Below, piece after piece: positions 44,789 to 55,904 of a stretch of 64,000 nucleotides of DNA. The stretch is from the NCBI GenBank assembly GCA_030512335.1, contig JAULSU010000007.1, positions 1,426,001 to 1,490,000 on the forward strand. Direction: 5' to 3'. The position numbers and the translations under genes were made by a program. The notes under the pieces were generated by a model, which ran no database searches, was not told the origin of the DNA, and worked only from the letters and a program-made list of their open reading frames with translations. The DNA is from Immersiella caudata. Its lineage: Eukaryota > Ascomycota > Sordariomycetes > Sordariales > Lasiosphaeriaceae. Numbering within the stretch: the first letter of the stretch is position 1; each line of letters begins with the position of its first letter.

Positions 44789-46829
44789 ATGATGGGACCC
44801 AACGAGACCCAACCCCCGAGCCAACTCGACGGCAAGAAGGACGATGCTGAGGAGTCGAGGTTCGTCCCGCTCGACCAACATTTGGATAACTGACGCTGAG
44901 GCGCGAACGTGCCCCGCAGGGAGTCCCGTCAAAGCGAGCAGGACATCCTAGACCGAGTACGAAGGATGGAGCGGGACAGCGCGCTCATCGTGGAGATTAT
45001 CAAGTTGGAGGCAGAAGTGGCGGCGCTGAGGGCCCTCCTCGCGCACCATGAAGCATATCACAGCCGCGACAACGGCGGACCAGTTTCGCAGCGCGTTAGT
45101 ATTTCGCGATTTCTCTGTACATCATCAACTTTGGCTTTTCGTGGCGCTGGTCCTAACGATACAACCCCTTGACAGAACTCTAACAACGCGACGGAACCGC
45201 CGCAGGGCGGAGATGTATCCCGGCGGCAAGACGAGACCCGACCGCAAGACGATGCACATGTCCAACCAACCCAACGACGCGACACCGACGCGGAAGGTCA
45301 GAGTCAGCCGCCAGACCGCCTTCCAGATGGCGTTTGATTCCTGCCAGTCCAGAGATTTGGCCTTCGAAGCCCAGAGTAACACGTCCGAGGCACTTCCCAA
45401 CACGCCCCAGGCACCTCCCAATACGCCCGATGCATCGTTCGAGGAAGGCCTTGGTTAACAGCGCACACGCATCTCCCAACACGCCCGATGCATCGTTCCA
45501 CGGAAGGAAGGCCTTGGGGACATCCTTCGAAGGCGCAACCGCTAACTTCCGATGCCTTCGTCCCTAATTTCGGTGGCCAGCTTGCATTCGGAAACCCCCC
45601 CGGAATCACACATCGCAGCCATTCGTCAGTACTCCAGAGCCCTCTTAAACACTCCTCTAGCTTCCCGATACAGGCCGACAAGGCATAATGGCGACGCCAA
45701 GCATGGGTCGTCGGTGTGGAACGAAGGCACACGTCCGAGGCAACCGACCGGAGGATCAGTTCGATCAGTACGCCCTCGTCGTGGAACAGAGCGATAACCC
45801 CTTCCACACCCGGAGTCGCTGTGGATCTTCTCCCCCTTCATCCTGGAGCAGCTTTCCTCGTTCGATGGCCTCTCAACAGCACTGGCTCCGATTGTCCACA
45901 CATCTGCTCAGCACAACCACTGTATCTTAAATGGCCGTTCCTGCTTTTGCATGAACACTGGCATGCAATCATCCAGTCTTGCAATGCAACCGTCAACGAG
46001 GATGCCACCATCGAGGATGCCGCCAACGAGGATGCCGTCAAGAAGAATGCCGTCAAAGAGGCTGAAAAGGCCCATATGGGGTTGTTGGTCGACTTCATGG
46101 AATCCGAGCTCAGACTGAAGGACCCGAGGCCCATTCACTTGCTTCATCACAACGACGGGCCCACCACCCAGCTTGATGGCGATTTCAGGCGGACCGGCAA
46201 GGGTCTCGTCGTCTTGCTTCACGGCCTCCACGGGGTGGGGAAAACGCTGGTGGCGGGTAGGTCTACCGTCTCCGTATGTCGCACCAATGCTAACAATCTC
46301 GTCAGAAACCACGGCCGAATCCGTGGAGATGCCCATCATCCCTCTCACTGCAGCCGACTTCACCAACAACGCAGACCCCTCAACCGTGGAAGGCCACATT
46401 ACCAAACTCTTCAGGCTCGCCAGCAAATGGGGCGTTATGCTACTCTTCGACAACGCCGATCGCTTCCTTGTGTTAGGTACTACCTCCAACGTGATTGGGA
46501 TCACCTACGAGCTACAGCTCATCTACAACTGCCTGGATGACTTCACCGGCATGCTCTTCTTGACCACTACCGAATTCGCCGTGCTGCCCCCTGTTCTCGT
46601 ACCCCACATCTCGCTCGTTCAACCCCTCGATGCGCCCGACTATCCAGCACGTCTCAAACTGTGGGAGCTCTACCTCTCGGGGACCCCTGCAACGGAGTGG
46701 GACACGACACTGGACGCCGCCGCAGCACAGCAGTTGGCTGCCAAGACGAACAAGCTCACCGGACGAGAGATCGCGCAGGCGGTCGAGAGGGCCATGAAGT
46801 TGAGGAGAGCGGGCGCGGCAAAGGTGTGA
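44789..46829 (+). CDS. AAA ATPase-like protein with degenerate Walker B
   Basis: Supported exons: 44789-44859, 44920-45094, a third from 45176, and the 3' part up to 46256 joined to 46306-46829; introns 44860-44919, 45095-45175 and 46257-46305 are GT-AG with CTRAC-type branches. The middle (45330-45950) has changing frames and an internal direct repeat, so its exons are unresolved or damaged. Exon 2 is a coiled coil (LEAEVAALRALL). An acidic EDA repeat lies before the ATPase core. Core motifs: Walker A LLHGLHGVGKTLVAETTAES; Walker B position LLFDNADRFL, where family members have LLDEADVFL, so the catalytic Glu is Asn; sensor-1 position LFLTTTEFA in place of LFLTTNR. It belongs to the large fungal AAA family with unknown roles. 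ATP binding is plausible, hydrolysis doubtful. Confidence 0.7.
45427..45498. repeat. Internal direct repeat in AAA gene
   Basis: ACGCCCGATGCATCGTTC occurs at about 45425 and again 56 bp later, each followed within a few bases by GGAAGGCCTTGG. A local duplication of about 55 bp, lying in the part of the AAA gene where the frame is unclear. Confidence 0.8.
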
Positions 46830-48031
46830 ATGGATGACTTCCTCATGGCCCTGGGCTTGAGTAAGGGAGGAGAGGACGGTGTGAATACATGCCCACCGGA
46901 AAATATCAGACAGGCTCTACCCCTTTCTTTGCACCCTTCCCCTCCTCCAAGTCATGCCTTACGTGGACCGGAGTGAGGAGACGCTGATGTCGCTGCATAG
47001 GATCCCGATGATTAGTTCGCCGCCAAGACTTGGTGTTGCGAGGGCTGCGGGAAGTTGAAGGCCTTAGCGTTTCACTTTCAAGCACGTTGTTGTATTTATT
47101 GAACCGGTATCCCTAGTTAGTATGTAGATCTTCCATTAGCGTTTGCAGTCACAATGGAAAAAGTCTCAGAACGGGCAGGATTGAGCCGCCGTGCAGTCTT
47201 CTATGGGTGCCGTCATCATGTGGCCGTCTTTGGACATGCACCAGTGACATAGGCATGTGGCCGGACGTTCATTGGAGTTCTACCGGGAGAGCGCTACAGC
47301 ATCAGAACACCCTGCTACATGGTAAAGTCGTAAGCGGCAACATCCGTGATCCAGGTTGCGCCAACCCAAAACCACCGGACCAGGACGCTCAGCATTGCTG
47401 CGAAGACTTCTTTTCCTGTGAAGTCTCCATCAGAAGGCAAGGGAACATTATACTTCCCAGCAACCTCCCCCTTTTCGTTCTTGGTCTATGTCTCCGATAC
47501 GTGACGTAGTAAGCTCGAAAGATCGAGAGTTTCTTCCCTGGCTGTCACCGTAGCGGCCAGGGAGAAGTCCAGCGAGTCTGCACCCCACGCCATCAGCGCC
47601 TCGAGGAGATGGTGGCGTATTCTGGGTCGGCTCGTCATGTTTGCGCCAGCCCGCCGGCGCAGGGCTTTTCGGGTGGTTACTCTTGGTGCCAAAGAGTTTT
47701 CGCAAAACGTCTTGTTGGGGTAGGTCTCTGGACATGGTGCTGCTCGAATGCCTAGGGGAATGGGAGGACCCTCTTCGCCATTTCCAGTTCATTGAGAGTG
47801 CATCGGAGTTTGTACAATGAGATTGGACGGTTAGGTGACTTTCAGCCGTGCCTCTGGGGTTCCGCGTTGCATACCTGTGTCTCAAGAGGTCATGTGCAGC
47901 TGAGGTTCATTCCTTGCTGCTGAAGTGGCCCCGAGCTCAAGAAGAACGGGTTTCAACCTGCCTAGTGTAAATCAAGACCCAAATCAAGACCCAAATGTCA
48001 CCCAGAACCACCAAATGCTGCCAATGGCATC
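46830..48031. other. Intergenic, nothing recognised
   Basis: 1.2 kb between convergent genes. No domain-bearing frame, tRNA or repeat was recognised. Confidence 0.5.
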
Positions 48032-50658
48032 TCAAATCTGCACTTTGAAACCTGCGTTCAAGCCCCAACTCCCCTCCTCCACCCTCGTCCCATTCACCCC
48101 CGTCACTTTCACCCTCTCCACTACTACCGTCGTCTCAAAGCCAAACGTCCCATTCATGACAAACCACTCTCCATCCCAGCTAAACTCAATCACCGACTTA
48201 TTTCTCCCAGCCTCCAAACTAACCCCATCATCCAAATACAACTCCCCCTTCGCCGTCCCATTAAGTCCCTCCGCCACCAAAATCTCAAAATTCTCCCTTC
48301 TCACTTCCTCCGTCGTCATCCCACCTCTCACTCTCATCGGCACAATCCCTCCCCCTCTCACATGCACCGGAATCTCATCCCATCCCACATCCACCATAAC
48401 CACCACCTTCCCCCCCCCTTGCACCCGCTCGCCCGTCCAGAAATCATAAAAGACATCCTCCGGCAAGTACATCTCCACCTGCATGCTCCCCTCCTCCACC
48501 ACCGGAGACACCAAAAGGTACTCCCCCCAAAGCCACTGCCTCTCCACCGCATACGTCGCCTCATCGCCCGGCCACGCAAACCAAAGCGGACTAGCAATTG
48601 GTCTCCCCGTCTCACTCGCCTTGTATAAAGCCGTATACACATAATCCAGCAACCTGTACCTCGTCTCAATTGCCCTTTTTGCCGCGCGAGTCACCAACTC
48701 CCATCGATAAAACTCCTGGTCCGGCGCGGTGATATCAGCGTGGTTGCGATAAAACGGCTGAAACGCCCCGACCATGGCCCAGCGTGTGCAAAGGTGTTCT
48801 TTTGCGGCAAGGTTGAACCCGCACACGTCGGAACCTACCATGGGCATGGCGTGGAGGGCGGTGAAGGAGAGCATTTGGGTGATGGAGGCGCGGAGGTGAG
48901 GCCAGGTGGAGGCGTTGTCGCCGAACCAGTGGGTGGCGAGGGAACCGGTGCCGGAGAAGGTGGAGCGGGTGAGGATGAAGGGGCGGAGGCGGGGATGGAG
49001 GGTGAGGAGGGCGGTGCGGGTTGCGAGGGCGGTGAGGTGGCCGTAGAGGTTGTGGGTGTCGTATTGGGTGGTTCCGTCGGCGTTGGTGATGTTGGTGTAG
49101 AGGGTGCCGCCGGAGAGGGAGTGGTCTTTGGCGTGGTTCGCGATGTGGTACGAGGGGGTGAAGAGGTTGCGGTTGGGCAGGCCTTGGTGGAACTTTGGGG
49201 CCTGGGGATAGTTTCGGCGGTGGTTCTTGGGAGGCGTTGGTGTGGGAGCAGAAGTTAAAGTGGGCTTCTCACCGAAGCAGAGGGTGTTATCACACATGTT
49301 GGAGGCTTCGTCCATGTCAACCCAGAGACCGTCGACGGGCAGGCCGTGGGAGGGATCAAAGGTGAGTTGGATCTCGTCTGTCCACCAGGTTTGGGTATCG
49401 GGCGCAAACCAGTCCGGCCAGACAACTTCCCCAGCCCATTGACGCCCCCGGTAGAAGAAGCCGTCATCGGCACGAAGGAATGCCCCCTTCTGTGCGCCCC
49501 GGGAAAAGGTTGGGTAGCTCGGGTCGTTGGCAATGCCGGGGTCCAGAATCATGACATAGTGCTGATTATTTCTGTGGAGGCTGTTGATGAAGTCCTTGTA
49601 TCGGTCTAACGGGAAGCGAGCAGGGTCAGGGGTGAAGTCTCGCCTCTTGTCCATGTAGTCGATATCACCCCACATTGTTTCCAAGGGGATGCCTGCAGCC
49701 GAGTAGTTCGCTACAACTTCCTTGACGTGGTCGAGGTCTTTCCAGCCGTACTTGCACTGGTGGAAACCCAAGGCCCAATAGGGCATCATGGCGGGGAGAC
49801 CCACAGTCAGGGCGTATTGCTCGCTGACGGTAGCCGGGTCGGGCCCGGTGAAGAAGTAAAAGTCAAGTATCCCACCGATGGTGTTGTACTCTAGATAGCG
49901 CCCCGTGTCCGTCCTGCCGAGATCGATATCCATTCCGTTCGCGTTGAGTAGGAAGACGCCATGCGTCCCTGTTGTACGGTGATCGTAGTAGACAGGATGG
50001 GTGCCGTACAGATTCGAGTTTTGCGGAATGAACGGGGACTCAGAGTTCCACATCGTCCGCTTGTAGTTGGAATCGGGCAACCGGAAGCTATCAGAGTGTT
50101 CGCCCAGTCCGTAAAGGTTAACATTCCGGGGGAGCGATGTGCGAAGATGGACATATTGTGACTCGAAGATGAGCGGGCTGCCTGCTGTGTTGAATAGGAC
50201 CTCACCCGTTGCGGCTCGTGTGACCTTGAAGGTAAAGGGTTTTGTCGTGTACGTAAAATTGAGCCATGCCGTGTCTGTCGTGGTGATGCTGGCCGACGGC
50301 GGCCGTGGCAAAACTTGGTCCTGAATCTGGTACACTTGAGAGTCGGCATCCTCAATTTTGACATGAAGTCGAAGGTCTGCCGAGAGAATGAGCGCAATGC
50401 CAATTTCTTCATTTCTTTCGGCTTACCTGTTTGGTATTCGACGGTCAGCTTGAGCCTGCTGATGTCTGTGCCGTGAATGTTGCAGGCATCTCCCGCGAGT
50501 TTAAGGTTTGCATTGAGGGAGTTGCGACTGGCCGTGACTTCCCCATCAACTTCGTACCCTGGGCATCCGTATCTGTCCGGGTCTGAAGAGTTTGCCGATA
50601 GGACCAGTGGAACCGTGCCAAGCACCAAAAGTACTGCGGAGAGCCACAGAACCGCCAT
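48032..50658 (-). CDS. Secreted GH31 alpha-glucosidase
   Basis: Two exons, 50658-50427 and 50376-48032, with a 50-nt intron at 50377-50426 (GTAAGC...CGGCAG); 858 residues. The signal peptide is MAVLWLSAVLLVLGTVPLVL with cleavage near SANSS. Family GH31: N-terminal domain with NLYGLGEH, then the catalytic barrel with the nucleophile Asp of GLWVDMDEASN (about residue 431) and the acid/base Asp of HWFGDNASTW (about 564). SFTALHAMPMVGSDVCGF matches the fungal AgdA/AgdB-like type. It would release glucose from maltose-type or other alpha-glucosides outside the cell. Many N-glycosylation sequons are present. Compositional skew switches sharply within the gene. Confidence 0.93.
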
Positions 50659-51874
50659 GATTATATCGCGGGTCCACGGTTGCTAGCTTCAGAAACGGTC
50701 GGGGCGGGTCAGTGACGAAGTACAAATACTTTTCTGCAGCTGGTGTCCCTCCGCAGATTCTGCAGCGTTGATTTGGCAACCGCGTGAATTGCAGCGGCCG
50801 TGTTGCAGTTCAAAAGAGCCTGACCACCAAACGAAAAGCCGGTAAAAGCTAACTAGGTAAGTTGCCTCCTCACTGACTGGGTAGGTATCCAAGTCCCATT
50901 CCTTTGTGGTGCATTCATGATGCGGCTCAAATTCTGCGAGGCTCGTCCCGCTGCAAAATTGAATGCCTCCGGTGACTTCTCGAAGGCTTCTTCATCGTAC
51001 GGCCACTCGTGACGATTCGCGGCTGTGATCTCATGCTGTAGCAGCTGATGAGGTTCAACAACTCAGTCCCCTCCTGACCTAGGCCAAAATAAACGCAGCT
51101 GTGGCCGGCCAGCTGATCGAGCCGAGTGTGTGTCACCGATTCCCGGCTTGGAAGAGGAGTTTGTGCCGCCAATTCCATGCGTCTTCTCCTGGTTGTCCGC
51201 TCACCGTCGCTCCACGTGGCATGGAGTTGCCCACACGGCGGTGCCAAAAGGGGGCACAAACATGTCTTGTTCCCGCATTTCCCGCTGACTCGACCTGAAT
51301 GATGCGCAGAAGTTATTGACCGCCGTCTACCCCGCTCAGCTTGAGAAAGCCGACCTGGGAAGTGATTAGCGGGTATCTAGTGATTCGACTGAGGGGGAAA
51401 TCTGTGGAGTGAAGCATAGGATCTCGAGTCCTCATCCATCATGCCTCCAAAGCACTTGTGCGCGCTCTAGTACCCAAACGTAGGAGTAGTCAATCATCAG
51501 TTCTGCTGTGTGCAACAACTCGTTAAATCTCCTATTCTTTCCGAGGCGAAGCACACAACCAAGACTGTTGCACTGTACAAACATACACAACTCCGAGGCG
51601 GGTCACGGCGCATGGAACGGGGGTACGAGGGCTCGCAAACCAGACCCAGCCCATGGGATAGCCATGATCATTACAGGTTAGGTGCCAAGTTGACAAGTCT
51701 TCGGGCAAAGGATATACGGGTATCTTCTATTCGTCTTAGTTCTTGGTTCATTCTGTATGACCAACCATATTAAGAATGCTGCAACCCAACATTAACGCCA
51801 ATCCCAAGATTTGTGTCCATGCGCCCAGTCATCAAGTCCATCAAACCTACAAGAAACGACCTGTAAAACTCTTC
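50659..51874. other. Intergenic, nothing recognised
   Basis: 1.2 kb between the alpha-glucosidase start and the 3' end of the next minus-strand gene. No gene or repeat recognised; the right part is the likely promoter for the alpha-glucosidase gene. Confidence 0.5.
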
Positions 51875-53159
51875 CTAATCCGAGACATCCCGTTCATTCT
51901 TCTCGTCCCGAGGTAGAGATGGCACCAACGTCGAATCCTCGCTCACCCTTGGCTTCTCATCTTCCAGTGCCTTAAAATCCTCCAAATCGCTTTCAGCAAA
52001 GCCTGGGGGCTTCGCAAACATGGTATCCTCCAGTCCAACAACATCCTGCGGTGTCCTTCCATCGACAGGCAGCGCCCCAGCATGTGCATCATCCTGCGGG
52101 TCACCGTCCCCAGTCAGACCATCCTGTTGTGCACCGGCCTGGTAAACAGCCCAGTCTTCCTGATTCGCCGCCCAACGGGCCATGTACTCCGACCAAGGAC
52201 CTTGTATCTCCTCGGTCTGCGGCCTGTCCTGACCACCCGTTGCGGTTGCTTGCCCTCTTGCACCACTTGCGGCGGCTGCTGCTGCTGCGGGGACTGCGGC
52301 CATCGCGACGCCCGCTGCCAGGGCTCCGTTCCCCCTGACACCACTACCGGCACCAGCTGGCCCGTCAAGAGAGGCATCCTCGCCGAGACCTCCCTTCTCC
52401 CGCAGGCTCGACCCCCTCCGCCTCCTCCTCAGCAGCAACAGTATAGCAGCTATAATGGTAACCGCCAACACACCAACACCGGCCCCAATCCCCGCCTTCG
52501 CCGTATCGCTCAACCCTCCACCCCCACCAATAATCGGCGCTTCCGTCTCGTGCGCCAGGCCATTACTCCCCGACGACGCTGATGTTTCCGGCGGCAGCCC
52601 AAGCCCGGGCAAATCGGACTGCTCCCACCGGACATGTACCGCACGAACAAGCGCTGTTACCGGCGGATCGCTGGTAAATGTGAAGCCGTAAATCGGTCGT
52701 GGTTCGTCAGCAAATATGCCGATCGTGTTTGTGGGTACGACTCGCGTGCACCAGTCGTATTTATCGTTTTTGGCGAGGGAACGGGCGCCGTCATAAGTGT
52801 AGCCGCTGTAGAAATAACAGTGTTAGTCGTTGAAGAAGGGGAACGGGGGCGGGGAAATGAACGCACGAAGAGCAGCAAACCGCGCCGGAAGACCCGCCCG
52901 TCAGGGCGTAGGTTTTGGCTGTGGTGAATGATTGTGGACACTGCGCGGGGCTAAATGTGCCGGCATTTTCGTAGAAGCTGGTCGGGTAGCAGTATTTCGC
53001 ATCGCCTAGGCTGTAGCCGAGCCAGAGCGACGTTGGGTATGGCGATGATGGCGCGCCGGAGTTCAGGTAGGTAAAGGCGCAGAAACCGTCCGGTGGGGTA
53101 AAATCGGTGGTGAAGGGGGGAGCCCCGCCAGTCTTGGTGGGTCGGTCGATGCCCGCCAT
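51875..53159 (-). CDS. Single-pass surface protein with CCSSGY motif
   Basis: Two exons, 53159-52867 and 52805-51875, with a 61-nt intron (GTGCGT...CTAAC...TACAG); 407 residues. The N-terminal part has spaced cysteines (GFCAFTYL, KYCYPTS, SPAQCPQSF, AVCCSSGYTYDG, DWCTRVV) like fungal CCPSGY surface proteins, and distantly like the gene at 3425. After a Gly-rich linker comes one membrane segment, GIGAGVGVLAVTIIAAILLL (about 203-222), followed by RRRRR and an Ala-rich, then acidic, cytoplasmic tail of about 180 residues. No signal peptide is seen at the chosen ATG. Likely a plasma-membrane protein with an outward N-terminus; the role is unknown. Confidence 0.78.
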
Positions 53160-53616
53160 GGGTGCTGTTTCGTTTCTTTACAACTTCTGAAACTTCTGGA
53201 TGCCGGCGCCGGCGGGACGGTACGGCATGAGGGCAATCAAGTCCAAAATAAGGTTTAGAACGCAGATTGCGTCGGGGTGGGAAGCCCGGTCATTTGAATG
53301 CCAGGAGGACGGGATGATCGGAGGTTGCGCACAAACGCCGAGCTGCGCCACTGGTCATGATTCCGGACCAGCCTCTGGGGAAGCAGCTTGGCGCTGCACG
53401 CCCTGGCGAGAGAACACAGCACAGCATCACTTCATTGGCCACTTCGGCATCCAGCGCAGCGACTCGGCAATCGGCCGTGAGGTTTTCGCAGTGCGCGCGC
53501 CCGACGCTGCCTGTCTGTCAGCTGACTGGTAAGAATTACTGGCCCTGGCTACTCCGTTCTGATATTATTAGGGGCCGCTCAGGCTCTCGCGCCAAACAAA
53601 AGATACCTAAATACCT
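53160..53616. other. Intergenic, promoter side of surface protein gene
   Basis: About 460 bp; no gene or repeat recognised. Confidence 0.5.
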
Positions 53617-55299
53617 CTAACCAGACTTCTGCGGCGCCTCCTGCAAGTCCTTCAGCCCACTGTCGACAACCGATTTGTATCCTCCATCGAGGTTCGCCAC
53701 GTCAAACCCCTTTTGCTTCAGAATGCGATCCGCCAAGTATCCACGATAGCCCACTTGACAATAGACGACAGTCTTCTTGTCTTTGTCCAGCTCCGAAATG
53801 CCGTTCCGCAGGTCGTTGACAGGGATGTTCTTGGCGAACTTCAAGTGTCCGCGAGAGAACTCATTGGGAGACCGCACATCGACAATTTGCATCTCCTTCA
53901 GGTCGGCCGGCGTCAAGTCTTGGCCGTGAACAATGTCGACATCGCCGCGCAGCACGTTGCTCCCGATGAAGCCGACCATGTTGACGGGGTCCTTCGCCGA
54001 GCCGTACGGCGGCGCATAGGCCAGTTCGAGATGCTCCAGGTCGAAGACGGTCATGCCCGCCTGGATCGCCGTCGACAGCACATCGATGCGCTTGTCCACC
54101 CCTGCGGTGCCGATGCCCTGGGCGCCGAGAATTTTTCCCGTCTCCTTCTCGAACGCCACCTTCAGCGTGATGGGGTGTGCCCCGGGGTAGTACCCGGCGT
54201 GGTCCGGGGGATGTGCCGAGACCCACAGCGAGTCCATTCCGAGTCTCCGCAGCGCCTCGACCGACAGCCCCGTGATGCCAACCGTGAGCCGAAACACCTT
54301 GACCACCGCCGTGCCGACATTCCCGCGGTAAGACACATCCTTCCCAAAGATGTGATCCGCCGCCATCCTCCCCTGCCGATTCGCCGGCCCGGCCAGCGCA
54401 AGCACCTTTCGCTGCCCTGTGACCCGCTGCTCCGTCTCGACCATATCTCCGACAGCGTAAATATCCGGATCCGATGTCTGCATCTGTTCGTTTACCGTGA
54501 CCCCGTTCTTCCCCACGCTCAAACCGGCATCCTTCGCCAACCCCGTTCTCGGCCTCACGCCAACCACAAGCATCACTAACTCGGCCGGGATCTTCTCCCC
54601 ACCCTCTACCACCGCCCCATCCCCCTCGATCTTCTCCACTCCCTTCCCCAGCACCAACCTCACCCCATTCTTCCTCAGCTCCTCATGCACCGGCTCCGCT
54701 ATATCCCTATCCATCGGCGGCAACACATGCTCCCCCTTCTCGACAACCACCACCTCCAACCCCAACTCCGTCAAATTCTCCGCCGCCTCCAACCCAATAA
54801 ACCCTCCTCCCACCACCACCCCCCTCTTCACCTTCCTCCTCTTCATATACTCCTTCACTCCCTCCAAATCCACAATCGTCGTCAACTGAAACACATTTTC
54901 CCCCTCCGCCCCCTCTATCGGTGGCACCACCGGCTTCGCCCCCTGCGCCAATACCAACTTATCATACGGCACCTCCTCGCCCTCTTTGTTTCCCTTCTCC
55001 CTAACCAGCACAACTTTCTTCTTCCTATCAATACCCACCACCTCCGTATTAATCTTCACATCGATATTGAACCTCTTCTTGACGCTCTCGGGCGTTTGCA
55101 ACAAGAGCGAGTCGGGATCGGGAATCGTGGAGCTGAGAGCGTAGGGGATGCCGCAGTTGGCGAAGGAAACGTAGGGGCCTTTTTCAAAGACGGTGATGGA
55201 GGCATTCTCCGAGAGGCGCCGGGCGCGCGTGGCGGCGGACATGCCGCCGGCGACGCCGCCGACGATGACTAGGATACGTTCGGTGCGAGAGGGGGGCAT
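53617..55299 (-). CDS. CoA-disulfide reductase / NADH oxidase-like with rhodanese domain
   Basis: 560 residues, no intron. Domain order: FAD motif VIVGGVAGGMSAA (about 11-23), redox-active single Cys49 in SFANCGIPYAL, NAD(P)H motif GVVVGGGFIGLEAAE (about 160-174), second FAD motif DPDIYAVGDMVE, dimerisation domain with YAPPYGSAKDPVN, and a C-terminal rhodanese module with Cys514 in VVYCQVGYRG. This order is that of bacterial CoADR-RHD/Npsr proteins, which reduce CoA disulfide, persulfide or polysulfide with NAD(P)H. A cytosolic thiol/persulfide role is likely. The intronless structure and bacterial-type architecture suggest transfer from bacteria, but that needs a tree. There is a clear skew change near 55080. 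Confidence 0.9.
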   Translation of the reverse strand: MPPSRTERILVIVGGVAGGMSAATRARRLSENASITVFEKGPYVSFANCGIPYALSSTIPDPDSLLLQTPESVKKRFNIDVKINTEVVGIDRKKKVVLVREKGNKEGEEVPYDKLVLAQGAKPVVPPIEGAEGENVFQLTTIVDLEGVKEYMKRRKVKRGVVVGGGFIGLEAAENLTELGLEVVVVEKGEHVLPPMDRDIAEPVHEELRKNGVRLVLGKGVEKIEGDGAVVEGGEKIPAELVMLVVGVRPRTGLAKDAGLSVGKNGVTVNEQMQTSDPDIYAVGDMVETEQRVTGQRKVLALAGPANRQGRMAADHIFGKDVSYRGNVGTAVVKVFRLTVGITGLSVEALRRLGMDSLWVSAHPPDHAGYYPGAHPITLKVAFEKETGKILGAQGIGTAGVDKRIDVLSTAIQAGMTVFDLEHLELAYAPPYGSAKDPVNMVGFIGSNVLRGDVDIVHGQDLTPADLKEMQIVDVRSPNEFSRGHLKFAKNIPVNDLRNGISELDKDKKTVVYCQVGYRGYLADRILKQKGFDVANLDGGYKSVVDSGLKDLQEAPQKSG

Positions 55300-55904
55300 G
55301 GCGTGTGATTTGTGATGGTTTGGTTGAGGGCAGTGAAGGTTGGTTTCGAGAGATGGAAGAGGGTGGTGGATGGGAGAGAGAGAAGGGAAGGATCTTCAGA
55401 TGTGGTGGGTGGTGGGAAGATGACGGTGGTGTGACCATGGGGTGAGGTCAATGTGGAGAGGCAGCGGAGACGACGGGTCGCTGGTTGGAAAGGGTTCGCT
55501 TTTTCTCGAGAAAGTACGGAAGAGAAATGATAAGATGTGAGGGTGGTCTGATTGTTTGAGACGGATTGTCAGTAGCCTGAGGGTTGCGTGAGGTGAGATG
55601 TCAGGGGTTGGGTCCGGCTGGGTGCCTGTTAAGTGTTTGGTGCGATATAAGTTGCATGCACTAACACGTCTCAGGGGCTCGGCTGCAATGAATGAATTGC
55701 ATCAGGTTTTGTGTCATTTTAAAGAGATTATCTATGAGGTATCATCTAGAGTAAAGGAGATAGTAATGGAACAGGACTGCTCTGTCAGCACGCTCTGGCA
55801 GAGGGGATATCCAAGGAAAGAGAAAGCTACAAAGAAACAAACCGGCGTCGCCGAATGACGCCTTTCTCTCAAGGAAACACACAATTACTTTGGATCGTTC
55901 AATT
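55300..55904. other. Intergenic, nothing recognised
   Basis: 600 bp between two minus-strand genes, including the likely promoter of the reductase gene. Nothing else is seen. Confidence 0.5.

Noticed and set aside
45427..45498. Short direct repeats considered as CRISPR-like
   Set aside because: Only two copies, inside a eukaryotic gene; no array in the window.
48740..49258. Gly/Glu/Val-rich open frame antisense to the alpha-glucosidase
   Set aside because: Low complexity and antisense to catalytic-domain coding sequence.
53713..54579. 288-codon open frame antisense to the CoA-disulfide reductase
   Set aside because: No motifs; mirrors the real gene.
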